Part shown: positions 30,308-41,210 of the stretch, one piece after another
Numbering within the stretch: the first letter of the stretch is position 1
Layout: each line of letters begins with the position of its first letter
NCBI GenBank assembly: GCA_036346225.1
Contig: JARFIW010001109.1
Location: 682,001-746,000 of the forward strand
Source: Platerodrilus igneus
Taxonomy: Eukaryota; Arthropoda; Insecta; Coleoptera; Lycidae
Direction of reading: 5' to 3'
DNA: 64,000 nucleotides
The notes under the pieces: generated by a model
What the model saw: the letters and a program-made list of their open reading frames with translations, nothing else
What the model was told of the DNA's origin: nothing
Databases searched by the model: none
Program-made: the position numbers and the translations under genes

Positions 30308-32631
30308 CACGTTGACTGCCACGACAATTTTCAGAATTCCGGTCTAAAAAGCCAATTTCATCTAATCATTTTATATTATTAAAAACTCTAATTATATTAC
30401 ATAGTAATCATCAAAAAGCATAGAAAATGTATTTTTTTAAAAAAGGTCTTACGAATTATCTCGTAGTTGGCTTATGTAACAGAAAACTCTTCGCAGAAGC
30501 CAACTACGAGTTAATTCGTACACAGACACGTTTAGACCTGTCGCTTCGCTAAAGCTGAATCAGATATATGCATCCATATTCGTCAGTAGTATATCAGATA
30601 TTGTCAAGTGCTTCACATTTACGTCTTTCTTGAGTGTGTTGTTTTATAATTATTGTTATAATTAAATTATCAAGAAACCAATATGGATAAGAAAAGACCA
30701 CTGACTGAAAATGAACTTGAGTACTACGCTAATCGAAGTGATTCAGAATTTGACGAGATTTTCGGCGAGGATGGTAACGACAGTAGCGATTATGAACCTT
30801 CTGAGAATTCAAGTGATAGTGACGATGAAGTCGTCTCCGAACCTGAAGATGAAGTTGTTCCCGATCCCGATGATAATGATGATGACTCCCAAGCAACAAC
30901 ATCAAATACGGATGATAATTTGTGGACAGAAATTCAACAAAATCCTGAACTATTTATTTTCCAAGAAAATGTTGGTTTGAAATTGGATACGTCAAATTTT
31001 ACAGTGCAAACGCTGGTGGACTTATTTTTTTCGGAAGAGTTTCTTGCATTACTGGTCGAACAAACTAATTTATATGCTGTGCAAGAAATTGCAAAACGCA
31101 CAGCAATAAAAAAATCTAACAGGGTATCAAAGTGGACAGACGTCAGTGCTGCAGAGATGAAATTGTTTATTGCACTTTTGTTACAAATGGGGCCTTGTTC
31201 TTTCCCATCAATTTAACATTACTGGAGCACAAGCAAGCTATATAATGTAATGTTTTGGTGCTCAAATATGAGTCGAAATCGATTCCAGTTGTTACTTCGT
31301 TATTTTCATTTGGTTGATAACACAATACCATCTGCCGACAGGTTATACAAGGTGAGACCAATTCTAACTCATTTCAACAATATTATGCATGAAAACTATG
31401 TACCAGATAAAAATATTTGTATTGACGAATCCATGATGCTGTGGCGTGGAAGATTGCATTGCCGCCAGTACATAAAAAATAAAAAACACAAATACGGTGT
31501 CAAACTGTACGAACTATGTGAGTCCGACGGTCTTGTAATGAAAATCAAAATTTACAGCGGAAAATCAGAGGAAACACCATAATTTAGGTCACACTACTGG
31601 TGTTGTGTTACATTTACTCGAGGACTATCTCGATAAGGGATACACGCTTTATATGGACAATTTTTATAATTCTGTTACTCTTAACTAAATTACTAAATAC
31701 AAGAAAAACTTACGTGTGTGGAACTCTACGAAATAACAGAAAGGGAAACCCCAGAGATGTGGTAGATCGTAAACTCAAAAAAGGAGAGTGTATTTGGCAG
31801 CAAAATGGACTTGTTACTGTGTGCAAATGGAAGGACAAACGAGATGTCCTTGCCATTTCAAACATGCTTGTTGTTGAAATGGTAGAGGTGTCCAATCGCA
31901 ATGGAAAACATTCTATGAAACCGAATATAATTCGAGATTACAATAAAAGAATGTCTGGAATTGACCGATCAGATCAAATGCTGTCGTACTACACATCTCT
32001 AAGAATGACATTAGATGGCCTAAAAAGGTTTCACTACATATTATAGAGATACACAATATACACAATGCGCACAAAATTTTTCAAAAAGTAACTTCTTCTA
32101 AAATAAAACTGATAAAGTTTAGAGAAGAATTCGTCGTCGCGTTGATTGGAGAAGAGATTCAACCAGTTTTGAAAAAGATGAGATTGCAAGAGCTTCATTA
32201 TTTAGAGAGTCTGCCACCTACCGAAAAAAAACAACGTCCGACAAAGCCATGTCGTATATGTACCCAAGCAAAAAAACGCCGAGAAACGCGTTGTTTTTGT
32301 CCGGCATGTGAAGAGAAGCCAGCCCTTTGTGTGGAAGATTGTTTTAAAAAGTTTCACAAACAATAAAAATATTCTTTTACTTCTTGATTTTGAATAAATT
32401 TTTTATAATTATATTTTCCGTTTATTTATTAATAAAATTTCAGTTCATGTAGCCAGCATTGATTTTTTGTTCTCTTCCCAGAAGCGATCTATCCATATTA
32501 GCACTGATATGCTACGAGTTTAATCGTAACTGCGCGATAATGGCAAGTAAACACAGTACGAGATAACTCGTAGTCGGCGTCCTAGCAAAGAACGCAATCT
32601 ACGAGTTATCTCGTAGTTGGCAGTCAACGTG
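30308..32631 (+). mobile_element. piggyBac element with perfect TTAA duplication
   Basis: Perfect 14-bp terminal inverted repeats CACGTTGACTGCCA/TGGCAGTCAACGTG, flanked on both sides by TTAA (30304-30307 and 32632-32635). Subterminal palindromic motifs CTACGAG...CTCGTAG occur twice at each end (about 30461-30515 and 32548-32616). Length 2,324 bp. Removing it with one TTAA restores the Penelope tail exactly as in the uninterrupted inverted arm at about 28000. Confidence 0.95.
30683..32366 (+). pseudogene. piggyBac transposase, one stop and about three frameshifts
   Basis: Starts at an ATG with an acidic Asp/Ser-rich N-terminus (residues ~15-85), then the DDE_Tnp_1_7 region. Catalytic Asp candidates: D in NICIDESMM (31417-31437), D in LYMDNFYNS (about 31650), D in MSGIDRSDQM (about 31960). 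The C-terminus is a cysteine-rich zinc domain, CRICTQAKKRRETRCFCPAC ... FKKFHKQ (32250-32366). An in-frame TAA at 31214-31216 and shifts near 31580, 31685 and 32040 break the frame; the residues on each side still align to one protein, so the damage is recent or partly due to sequencing error. A functional enzyme would excise precisely at TTAA. Confidence 0.9.
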
Positions 32632-32666
32632 TTAAAATTTTTTCGATATCCTTAGTTATATGTATA

Positions 32667-33660
32667 CAGAGTGGTAGAAAAGTCCCGGAACGGTCAAATA
32701 TTTTGGGAAATACTCATCGCATCAAAAAAAGAAAAAATACGTGTTCAATATTTTTTTAAAAGCTATCCAATGACACCAAAATTGAACCCCCACCCCCTGG
32801 TGGAAGGGGTGGGGCAACTTTAAAAGTTTAAGTGGAAACCCCCATTTGTTATTGCAGATTCGGATTCGCCACAAAATGTTAGTCATAATTTTTTAGGTTT
32901 TTGCAGATGGCGCTGCAATCGACAAAATTAACTATTTCTAGAAGAATTGATGGATCAGAAAATAAAAGAAGTAAAATAATAAATGAAATAAATATTTATT
33001 TCATACATAACGAAATTACCGCCGAAGGTGTTCAAATTGACCACCTCTCTGCTCTTGGCAAAGTGCTAACCGATAATACATTTGTTCAGAAAGAGTTTCC
33101 AATACTAGTTAGGTTATTGAATTTGAAACATTGCGTATTCTCTCTTTTAGGTCTTCCAGACCTTGGTTCATCCTTCACCGAACCAGTTCGCTCAAAACGG
33201 TTCACTGTTCGACTCACAGTAGATTTAGAAATCGGTTGACGTTCCACATTGACTTCATTGAATAAATCTGCGACTTGCTGCAATGATCTTTCTTTATCTC
33301 CATACCCCCGCATCATCAGGACAATTATTCTTTCTCTTTCAGACAGACATCACGAAATAATATCAAAAGCTAGTAACGAAATGAATATTAAAAATGAATG
33401 TAATTCTGACATTGTTCGATTTCAAATGTTTTTGTACCCTATTTTGGTTTTGTCAATTACAACGCCTTCTATCATCCAAAATGGCTTGTATCGTAGGTCA
33501 ATTTGGGGTAATTTATCTTGCGGAATCCGAATCTGCAATAACAAATGGGGGTTTCCACTTAAACTTTTAAAGTTGCCCTACCCCCAGGGGGTGGGGGTTC
33601 AATTTTGGTGTCATTGGATAGCTTTTAAAAAAATATTGAACGCGTATTTTTTTCTTCAAC
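32667..33660 (-). mobile_element. Internally deleted Tc1/mariner-like element
   Basis: Inverted repeats (about 32725-32878 and 33524-33650; shared block TTGAACCCCCACCCCCTG) flank a fragment of transposase on the minus strand. The left end CAGAGTGGTAGAAAAGTCCC follows a TA; the last ~60 bp of the right end are lost. It inserted into the Penelope right arm at 32665-32666. Only the DNA-binding domain remains, so it is a non-autonomous derivative. Confidence 0.75.
33086..33316 (-). pseudogene. Transposase N-terminal HTH fragment
   Basis: Minus-strand frame GDKERSLQQVADLFNEV, then ISKSTVSRTVNRFERTG and RSGRPKR: the first helix-turn-helix and arginine-rich linker of Tc1/mariner-type transposases. 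Compare SQSTISRIENEFRNIG of the intact DD41D enzyme. The catalytic domain is missing. Confidence 0.75.
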
Positions 33661-35263
33661 GATTGGTAGATGTTAGTTTGACTTGATATAAACACGAGGA
33701 TAGTGTAGCGTAATTTTCTGAAAATATTGTTACAACGTACTGAAATTCGCGGATTTGAAGTTGAGTGCAAAATTGTGGGAATGTGTTGTTGTGAGCAGGA
33801 GATTTCGAATAAACGTGGCCAGGAGGTGGCAGTCTAAAGATATAAATAGTTTACGAGAACATTATTAAAGCCCTTATTATTTCGATCGTCCCAAACGACG
33901 TATGAAAGTCCACACGAGTTGTAAGTATTATAAAATCATTTAAATTGTATTGCATAGTGGTAGCCTCTTAATTAGTACGCGGTTAGTGTGCCGAGATTAT
34001 AATTTTAATTGAGGTATCACCTATAATTTTTAACCAACTCGTGTCGGGACTTTAAGTAACATAGATTACAGTAAATATTTGTGAAAGACGTGTAATTGAA
34101 ATGGAATTTGGTTACACCGTGAAGGCAACGTTAGCAGTTCAACTTAGATGGAGTTCGTCTAGTAACAGAGAGAAACGGCCTGCAGACCAAATAGAAGAAA
34201 TACATGGCATCGTCTACAGAGCGGAGATCTTCTAGAAATTTCCAGGTAACGATTTGAAATTTTGATTCCTATAAACTGTAAATATTGTGTGACGTGTGAG
34301 ACTGTTTTTCAAGGTAGTGTGGATTCTTTACGTATTGAACATAATACGTGTAAATAACTTTATTATGGTATTCAACTAGAAATTTGAAGGTGTCTATAAA
34401 GCTTTTTAACGTTCCCTCAGTACGTGAAATTTTTGTGAAGAGTACATGGCTTTGTTTTTTTTTAATGCAAAGTAGAAGGGCATACATTATGCAGAATTAG
34501 CTGGGTTATCATGAGCTCACCATACCCCAGAGTTTACTTAGATTAAAAAAATAAATAAATAAATTATAAAGAAGGAATTTTAGAGAAAGTATTATTCAAG
34601 GCCCATTTACTCCGAGTACATTTTATGTGTTTGATGATTTTAAAAGAAAATACAGGACATTACAAAATAAGATTTACTGAAGTGTAACGTGAACAATGAA
34701 ATATGGACAATATTGAATTTCATTTGTAAATAGTGATAAATAATGGATTGTATGTTTGTTGTATTTTGTGGTTTTATTGGGAGTGTGCGTGAATGATAGA
34801 ATATGAGAGTATATATATATATTCTTATATCCGCCCGTCTTACTTTACTTTATATCACTATTACTTTACTTTCGCTTTGGGCTAATACCTTCTTTATTTA
34901 TTACTTTTTAACTTTAAACAAAATTTGTTTAACGACTTTTGTCGTCGTCCCTAATGATTTCAAATCGAGGTGCTTTAGCAAACGTTTGGTTGGTTCTTTT
35001 TTACTAATTACTATATTTTATATGCCTCGACTATTTGAAACTTTAATCTCAGGGTTTTCTCACCTACTCACCGTGAGTTCAATCGTGAGTAGATGTGCAC
35101 TACCAACCAAACTGCACCCTCGTTTGTTTTACCACTTTTTTAATGTACTGAATTTACTATGTATGCCAAATTTTAATAGATCAAAGTTGCCTGATGCCAA
35201 ATTAATCTATGTAACTATTTATGACTTTAATTTTTGACGTTATGATATATTTACGGTACTTAC
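33661..35263. other. Non-coding; promoter-like and splice-like motifs only
   Basis: A TATAAATAG at about 33840 and GTAAGT or GTAACG donor-like sites (33921, 34244) occur on the plus strand, with a 44-codon ATG frame at about 34100-34235 between them. Nothing links these to a known gene. The rest is AT-rich without features. Confidence 0.3.
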
Positions 35264-35406
35264 CAGAAATATACCGCTGAAGGCCTTCCTTTAACTGCTG
35301 GCTCAAGTTTGAAATCGCCGTACGCACTTTCACAAAAGATTCTCCAACACTGTCCGCTTGCGTACTGCCTCCAGGTGTTCTTAAAAACAATTTCGATGAC
35401 CCAAAC
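35264..35406 (-). CDS. Orphan internal exon of an unknown gene
   Basis: On the minus strand a TTTATTTCAG acceptor ends at 35407 and a CTG/GTAAGT donor starts at 35263, enclosing 143 nt. One frame (phase 1 to 1) reads KLFLRTPGGSTQADSVGESF, then VKVRTAISNLSQQLKEGLQ; a second frame is also open, the third is not. Higher GC than the surroundings. No neighbour exon was recognised and no family comes to mind; a stray retrogene or element exon is possible. Confidence 0.4.
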
Positions 35407-36585
35407 CTGAAATAAATTTACCCCAATTTAGAATTTAGCAAAAAACCGTTGTCTACTTCCCCTGCGTTAATTCTTCCTCGCCGTATCTTGATCTCCTGTT
35501 CCTCTGCTCCGTACCCCAATTAATCCTCTCTTCGCACAATCCAATTCAAACCCGCTGTCCTATTATAATTCACTCCTAGTCCTGCTATTCCAATTTTCCA
35601 TACGATGTCCTTACTGCCGTTTAATCTTCTCAAATCAATCCAAAATTATTTATGTCGTCGATGCCTTCTTTATCCACTCCTATCCCTTACTGCCGTTATA
35701 CCAAATCTATACCAAAACCAACACCAATCTTCTCAAACAAATATCCGTCGCTTTCCCCTTTGCACTAATAACCACTTCCAAAATCTTCTTTAAATACACG
35801 CTGACTTTCCCGTTGCACTTTTAAACACTTTTACTTTTTTTTAATACTCGTCGCCTTTTTTTACTCGAAGCTTCTTATTCCTTTCACACTTGGATTAAAT
35901 AATACTCAATGATACTTATATAAACTTTTATTTCAAAATATTTTACACTTTAACGCAGGTTTCATAAAATAGGTCTTTATCTGAACAAATTCGAAAAGGA
36001 AGTCCCTTATTTCTTTTGCTTAGTTATTAAATCAACAAACTTAGCTTACTAGAATAACATTTTTAAACATATAACATCCAATAACAAATCATCTTTCTTT
36101 CAGTGTCCAACATACCTTCGCTACAGTCTTTATAATAATTTTAAATTTCTACTATTGGTCCAAAACACTTCACTAAACTCCAATAACCTTTTACATTTTG
36201 ATTCACTTTAAATTTTGATTTACAATTCGTCCAAAAGTTTGATTCTATAAAAAGGAAAAGCCAAATAATTTATACACGACCTGGACGCTTTGTTATATTG
36301 CAGATATCCATAAATGCGTTCGGCTTTCCGACGGCAAATGTACTCTCAACTGGCTCATGAAATATCAACTCAGTATAAAACCTCAAGTACCGTCATAAAG
36401 TCATGTTATCTACCTTTTGGCATATAAGTTTCAATCTGAAATAGTACATACTTTAACGTATGTAAAGTATAGCAAAATTTATAGTTTTTAAATTATAAAT
36501 CTGAAATATTGATCCTATCGTTTGGCATACACCCCTATTAATACAAATATACCTTTAGAAACCTTATACCCCCCCCCCTTTACAT

Positions 36586-36590
<5 letters not shown>
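35407..36590. other. Non-coding, pyrimidine-rich then AT-rich
   Basis: 35450-35830 is pyrimidine-rich on the plus strand, reminiscent of the internal tail of the LTR element at 1.9-2.5 kb but without clear homology. Nothing else supported. Confidence 0.4.

Positions 36591-36616
<26 letters not shown>
36591..36616. repeat. (TA)n microsatellite
   Basis: About 12 TA units. Confidence 0.9.
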
Positions 36617-36621
<5 letters not shown>

Positions 36622-37170
36622 CAAGTTATTTGCAGTCCGCAATAAGAAAATTGTATATAAAGTAAGATGTATCTGTAAACAAACTCTTATGAAAATAATA
36701 AGAGCCATTGACAAATACAAATCGGGCTGGTAGTTATATAGCCATTAACAAAACATTAGCTTTATTACTTCACAGGGGAGGAAACATCCACTGACCAATG
36801 GTTTTGGCTTGTTAGCCTCATTAGAGTGGAATAGTTCCCAAGAACCCTATGAAGTAATCGAAGGTATTATAATGATATAATTTCGAAACAATTACTGTTC
36901 TATGGCAAAAGTAAATAAAACCGCCGTCAGGTGATAAAACACCAACACTACTAAAGTGTGGAAGTACAGAATTGAACCGAACCGAAACTACATAATAAAT
37001 TTTATAAATGACTGTAAAAGTATGTCTGGCCTTTGAGATTTGCGGAATGTTACAGCAAAATTTATTTGCAAACGTAACAAACCTTCTTCGGTTCAATTCT
37101 GTACTTCCACACTTTAGTAGTGTTGGTGTTTTATCACCTGATGGCGGTTTTATTTACTTTTGCTTTAGTG
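36617..37170 (-). mobile_element. Hammerhead-ribozyme repeat, locus 2
   Basis: Minus strand carries the same repeat as locus 1, from the GGCGGTTTTATTTACTTTTGC block (36891-36911) through the ribozyme (36768-36854) to the 3' tail ending at the TA repeat (36617). On the far side, 36891-36985 and 37085-37165 form an inverted pair of ~80 bp (GGTTCAATTCTGTACTTCCA ... CACCTGATGGCGG), so this copy extends into a hairpin absent from locus 1. Confidence 0.8.
36768..36854 (-). ncRNA. Hammerhead ribozyme copy with dead core
   Basis: Stem I (CTTCATAGGG with CCCTGTGAAG, and TCCACT with AGTGGA), stem II GGCT-AACA-AGCC and stem III are kept. The core reads CTAATGA instead of CTGATGA (G5 to A; plus position 36822) and AAAA instead of GAAA (G12 to A; plus position 36805). 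Both guanines are required for hammerhead catalysis, so self-cleavage is not expected. Confidence 0.85.
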
Positions 37171-37289
37171 TTGACTGAATATTCGCTGGATACTAATATC
37201 ACTGATGCCAGAATCTACTTCTTGGCGCCTCAAAGATTCGTGAGGGTTCAATTCTGTAGATGCAAGAAAGTTGGTTTCTTTCATCTCTA

Positions 37290-37968
37290 ATGGCATGTCT
37301 AATCTGTTGACCTTTATTATGATGAGGTTCTGATTCGGTTAGTCAATCGTGAAAAACGTTGCGCGAATAAAGAGTACGATTAGGAAAACGCTTCTGCCAC
37401 AGGTTTGCTACTACAGCACATACACTTTGACACTCCCTCAAAATTAGCAGCATAAAATCTACTTCTTCATTTGAATAAAATATAGGTATCATCACACAAA
37501 CTGGCTTGTGACTTTCATTCTATATATTCCATCGTCTTCTTCCCGACTGCACTACAATCTTCTATTAACCAGTGTAGATTATCGTGCAACCAATAATTTC
37601 GTATTTAAGTGAAAAAGGAATTTGACCTTAATGATTTACTCGTCACCATGACAACATACTTTATGTTAAAGTACTGCTTTGGAGCCTCATAACTCGAAAA
37701 GTACTTGATGAAAAAATATTTTGTTATTAGGGTTTTGGAAAGCCCTCGAGATAAGCTGCAAGAACATGTAATGAAAACGGTAGGTTCTGTTTAAGAAATT
37801 GAATATGACCTTCATGTAATGATCAAGTAATCTTTCAAGGTCACATACTATCTCATACTTCCCTCTAAGCCATACAACTTACGTTTAAAACATTTTTCTT
37901 TAGAATGTTCTATTTCCGAAGTAAAGTGTGTGCGTGGGTGGTCTGAATCACCCAGTATGTATAAAATT
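37290..37968 (-). pseudogene. Tc1/mariner-type element 5' end with transposase N-terminus
   Basis: The minus strand starts at a TA-flanked ACTGGGTGATTCAGACCACC end (about 37945-37966), then ~470 bp of non-coding 5' sequence, then NEEVDFMLLILRECQSVCAV and WQKRFPNRTLYSRNVFHD (37475-37345), the DUF4817-type N-terminal domain seen also at 26.1 kb. The rest of the transposase is missing. Confidence 0.6.
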
Positions 37969-38094
37969 ATACAATTTATTAGGATTTGCAGCAATGATGA
38001 AAGTCTACTCTTTTTCCTTTAACTCAAGCTTTTGAGATTTTATTTTTCTCTTCTCTCGAAAGCTTGAATTGAAGAAAAACGAGTACATTTGCGC

Positions 38095-38139
38095 GTGCGT
38101 GCACACACACACACACCACATGCACACACACACACACAT
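38095..38139. repeat. (CA)n microsatellite
   Basis: Imperfect run of about 18 CA units. Confidence 0.9.
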
Positions 38140-38570
38140 TGCTCTGCATGTTGGAGCTCCGCTAAATGAGTGATATGGCAATGCGGAAAATTTGAAATTA
38201 CTGTCTCACTTTCTTTTTTCTAACTTTTCTTTGCCTACAAAACAAATCAAACACTGCACATTAAAAAATATTTTCTGTCGTACAAAAGAATATAGAACAT
38301 TTACAGCATAGTTTCTTTCTAACATAAAATTATTCCTAACAAGTACCTATTTACTTAATTATCAAAATGTTCCGCACCTAATCTTGGATAAAATTTACAG
38401 AACTCGAATCTCTTCTCTTGTGGAGAGTTTCAAACTCCTATTTCTGGTAAATATTCTTACAAAAATATTATAGGATTAAGACTCATTCTACCTAAAATTC
38501 GAATGAAAAAAAATTTTGAAATCTCAGTGACAAACAAAGTAACCTTAAAATTTTAGACTTATGGTTATAT

Positions 38571-38692
38571 TCTTAATTTTCTTTGGAAATTAAACCACTC
38601 ATAGTTTTTAAAATCAACTTTGTTTACGTTTCGATCCATGACCTGGGATCGTTGTCAAAATATTTTGACAACGATCCCAAAGAAAATTAAGA
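38571..38692. repeat. Perfect 36-bp palindrome within a longer inverted repeat
   Basis: 38644-38679 is its own reverse complement with no spacer (half-site TGGGATCGTTGTCAAAAT). An outer pair, TCTTAATTTTCTTTGG at 38571-38586 and its complement at 38677-38692, adds another 16 bp, making a cruciform-capable structure. Confidence 0.9.
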
Positions 38693-38859
38693 AGAATGCT
38701 AAACAAACCATAACAAACATACAGGGAATATTTATGGTTATATGTTAAAAGTGCGCTTATCCAAATCTTCCTTCCTGATTTTATTTTAAATTGCCGTTCA
38801 AATCCCAGTTTATAAAATCGTCCATATTTGCTTGTATCTCCATTAGTTACCAAAAGTGC

Positions 38860-39549
38860 ATCATCATCATTAGGTCTTCAGTTCTGGAACTGGTTCGACA
38901 CGTACCCTCATATTTCTATTCTGTGCTAACCTACACATTTCCTTGAAATTTCCACAGTCTGTATCTTTCACATCTGATATAGGTCTACCTCTACCTCCTT
39001 TTTTCTATCTCTGCTTGTAATATATCCTGCATTATTCCCCAAAAATGCCTTAGAACGTATCCTGCCCTTCTATTTCCCCTATTTCTTCCCCCAGATATCC
39101 TTGTTCCCCTACAATTTCTATAACCTCTTTGTTATTAACTTTGTGTGACCATGCTATCTTCCTCATACATCTGAAGCATAATATTCCAAAAGGTTTCTAC
39201 CGTTTTTTTGGCTGCTTCTCCTACTGCCCCTCTTTCATACACATGCCGTGCTGTGCTCCAGGCATATGCTTTCAAGTTTCTCCTTGTTTGTTGTCTTTGA
39301 ACATAGCCACTGCTCTTTCTTGTTAAATGCATTTCGGTTCCCCTTCTATTGTTTATAAATATATACTCTATTTTCCTGATATTCAGTAGTATGTGAAGGG
39401 GGTTAAGCAGCCTGCAGCAACCAAGATGATCCCCAACACTTCAATATTTGCCAAATTAATAGTTTTCCTATATATCCTTTCACACAATCAACATTAGTTG
39501 AAAATATTTCAAAACCAACACCTGTGTTTATAATAATCATCAGATTCAA
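38860..39549 (-). mobile_element. Chimeric LINE-tail repeat, copy 1
   Basis: Minus strand: a ~200-bp non-coding lead (39549-39345, beginning CTGATGATTATTATAAAC) followed without a gap by LINE 3' coding remnants (RRNLKAYAWSTARHVYERG, 39290-39230) and the same 3' end and (ATG)n tail as the LINE at 14711. The same lead-plus-tail organisation recurs at 57090-57808. Confidence 0.65.
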
Positions 39550-39554
39550 GTGCA

Positions 39555-39880
39555 ATTATGTTTTTGTCATTAGGTTTTCTGTATTGAAACTGGTTGGACA
39601 CGTATCTTCACTTATTTCTATTCTTAGTTAGTCTACACTGTTCCCCGAAGTTCCCACAGCCTAGATACAGCTCGGTTCCCCTTCTGTTGTTTCCTAAGTA
39701 TATGCCCTATTTCACCAAGATTCGGTGGTATGTGAAAGGAGTTAAGCAGCCTTTGGCTACCAAGAATCCCCAACACTTAGACATTTGCTGAATTAATAAT
39801 TTTCCAGTAAAACATTAGTTGAGAGTATTGTAAAACCAATAAATGTAGGTGCTCATAATAATCATCATGTTTAAGTATTT
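39555..39880 (-). mobile_element. Chimeric LINE-tail repeat, copy 2 (shorter)
   Basis: Same lead sequence (39880-39675) as copy 1, but joined directly to the last ~100 bp of the LINE 3' region, with the coding part deleted. Confidence 0.65.
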
Positions 39881-40498
39881 TTTTGTCATTAGTTTTTCCA
39901 TATCTCTCCTATTGTTAACTGTTTTCCACATATTTTTTTCTTCCCCCTACCATTTCTAGTACCTTTTTGTTCTTAACTTTGTCTGTGCATGATTTCTTCA
40001 TCATATGTCTGCAGCATCACATTTCAAAGTCTTCTTGCTATTTCTTGCCCGCTTCTACTGTGCAGACTTCACAGCCATACGGTGCTGTGCTTCACACACG
40101 TGTTTTAAGCAATCTTTTCCTAGTTGCTAGGTTTGTTGTCTTTGAACTTAGTAGTTGCTTTTTCTTGTTAAATGTAGCACAATCTTGTACTAATCTTTGT
40201 TTTAAATCTTTTGCGCTTTTTTCATCTTACATTATTTGGCTTTCTAGGTGGTAGAAATCCTTAACCTCGTGTAAGTTCTCATTGCCACTTTTTATTCTTG
40301 TTTTTGATTTATTTTCCTCTCCTTTGCATATTAGTACTTTAGTTTTATTTTTGTTAAGTTTCAAACCGTATCTCTATTAGAACTGTTATTTCATTAAGAG
40401 CAGCTTCTAACTCTTCTTTGCTAGATGCTAATATCGCTATATCATCTGCAAACCTAAGCATATCAATCTTTTATCCCTGCATAGTAATTCCAAATGTA
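39881..40498 (-). mobile_element. LINE 3' fragment
   Basis: Minus-strand remnants parallel 14900-15470: a box equivalent to LRFADDIAIL at about 40455, the segment corresponding to ENLHEVKDFYHLESQ at about 40265, and the C-terminal KAYVWSTAPYGCE-like region at about 40090. The lead block of the two preceding copies is not present here. Confidence 0.65.
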
Positions 40499-41210
40499 AC
40501 ATAAAAATACTTTCATACAAACATTAAAATCTAAAGATAGAGCCCAATATTGCCACAGTGGCTTTTTTCTTTCAAAGAATATTTAAGTCTAAAATTAAAA
40601 TAGTCACTCGCTTACACTAAAATAAAGTCTAAAAAGCTGTCTTTCTAATTGGAATCTTCATTCACAAATCATTCCATACTTAAAACAACTTGGTATATAT
40701 AAAATTTTAGAAATTAAGTCTTTCAGTTGTAGCCACCTCCCCTTAAAATCGGATATAAACGTACCCGATTAGTTATGTTTAATACTTTTAATTATATAAT
40801 TTGCAAAAACCTACTGCATGTTAACCACCCTCAAATTAAATTATCCACTTGCACACAAAATCTTAAATAGCTTAAACTACTAAAAATGTACTTTAAAAAT
40901 TCTAAAACAATGAGCTTTTTATTTTTATCGTATAAAAGAGGCTGGTCACACTTTTCCATATCGTAAGCTTACATCCATGTCCAAAATCGTTGAAAAATAC
41001 CATTAAAACTGCATTTCAAATATATATATATTATATACCAAGATTTTCAAATCGTTTAAAATTAATTTACCATTAAATCTATTCCAGCTTCAAATTATGC
41101 TTCCATTGAAATTAAAACTTCATCTTACCGTAATTCATTACTGTTCATTTATTTAAAATCAATTCAATGTACTTCAATCCGTCACTATAAACTTTCACTA
41201 TTAAAACTTA
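40499..41210. other. Non-coding; possibly LINE 5' flank
   Basis: AT-rich. A TATAAAAGAGGCTGG at about 40931 is promoter-like, without other support. Confidence 0.3.

Larger units (their letters stand above)
27778..32666 (+). mobile_element. Penelope-like retroelement with inverted arms, split by piggyBac
   Basis: Reverse transcriptase (28640-29500) is followed by a GIY-YIG endonuclease (29757-30087), the domain order of Penelope-like elements. The endonuclease end and 3' non-coding tail recur in inverted orientation at the 5' side (27976-28512 against 29757-30303 plus 32632-32666), the inverted terminal arrangement common in this group. The 5' part of the RT is missing: the inverted copy joins directly at ~28513. 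A piggyBac element sits in the right arm at a TTAA, and the right end is cut at 32666 by another transposon. The left boundary near 27778 is approximate. Confidence 0.85.

Noticed and set aside
34100..34235. 44-codon ATG frame followed by a donor-like GTAACG
   Set aside because: No homology or coding bias; stop precedes the donor.
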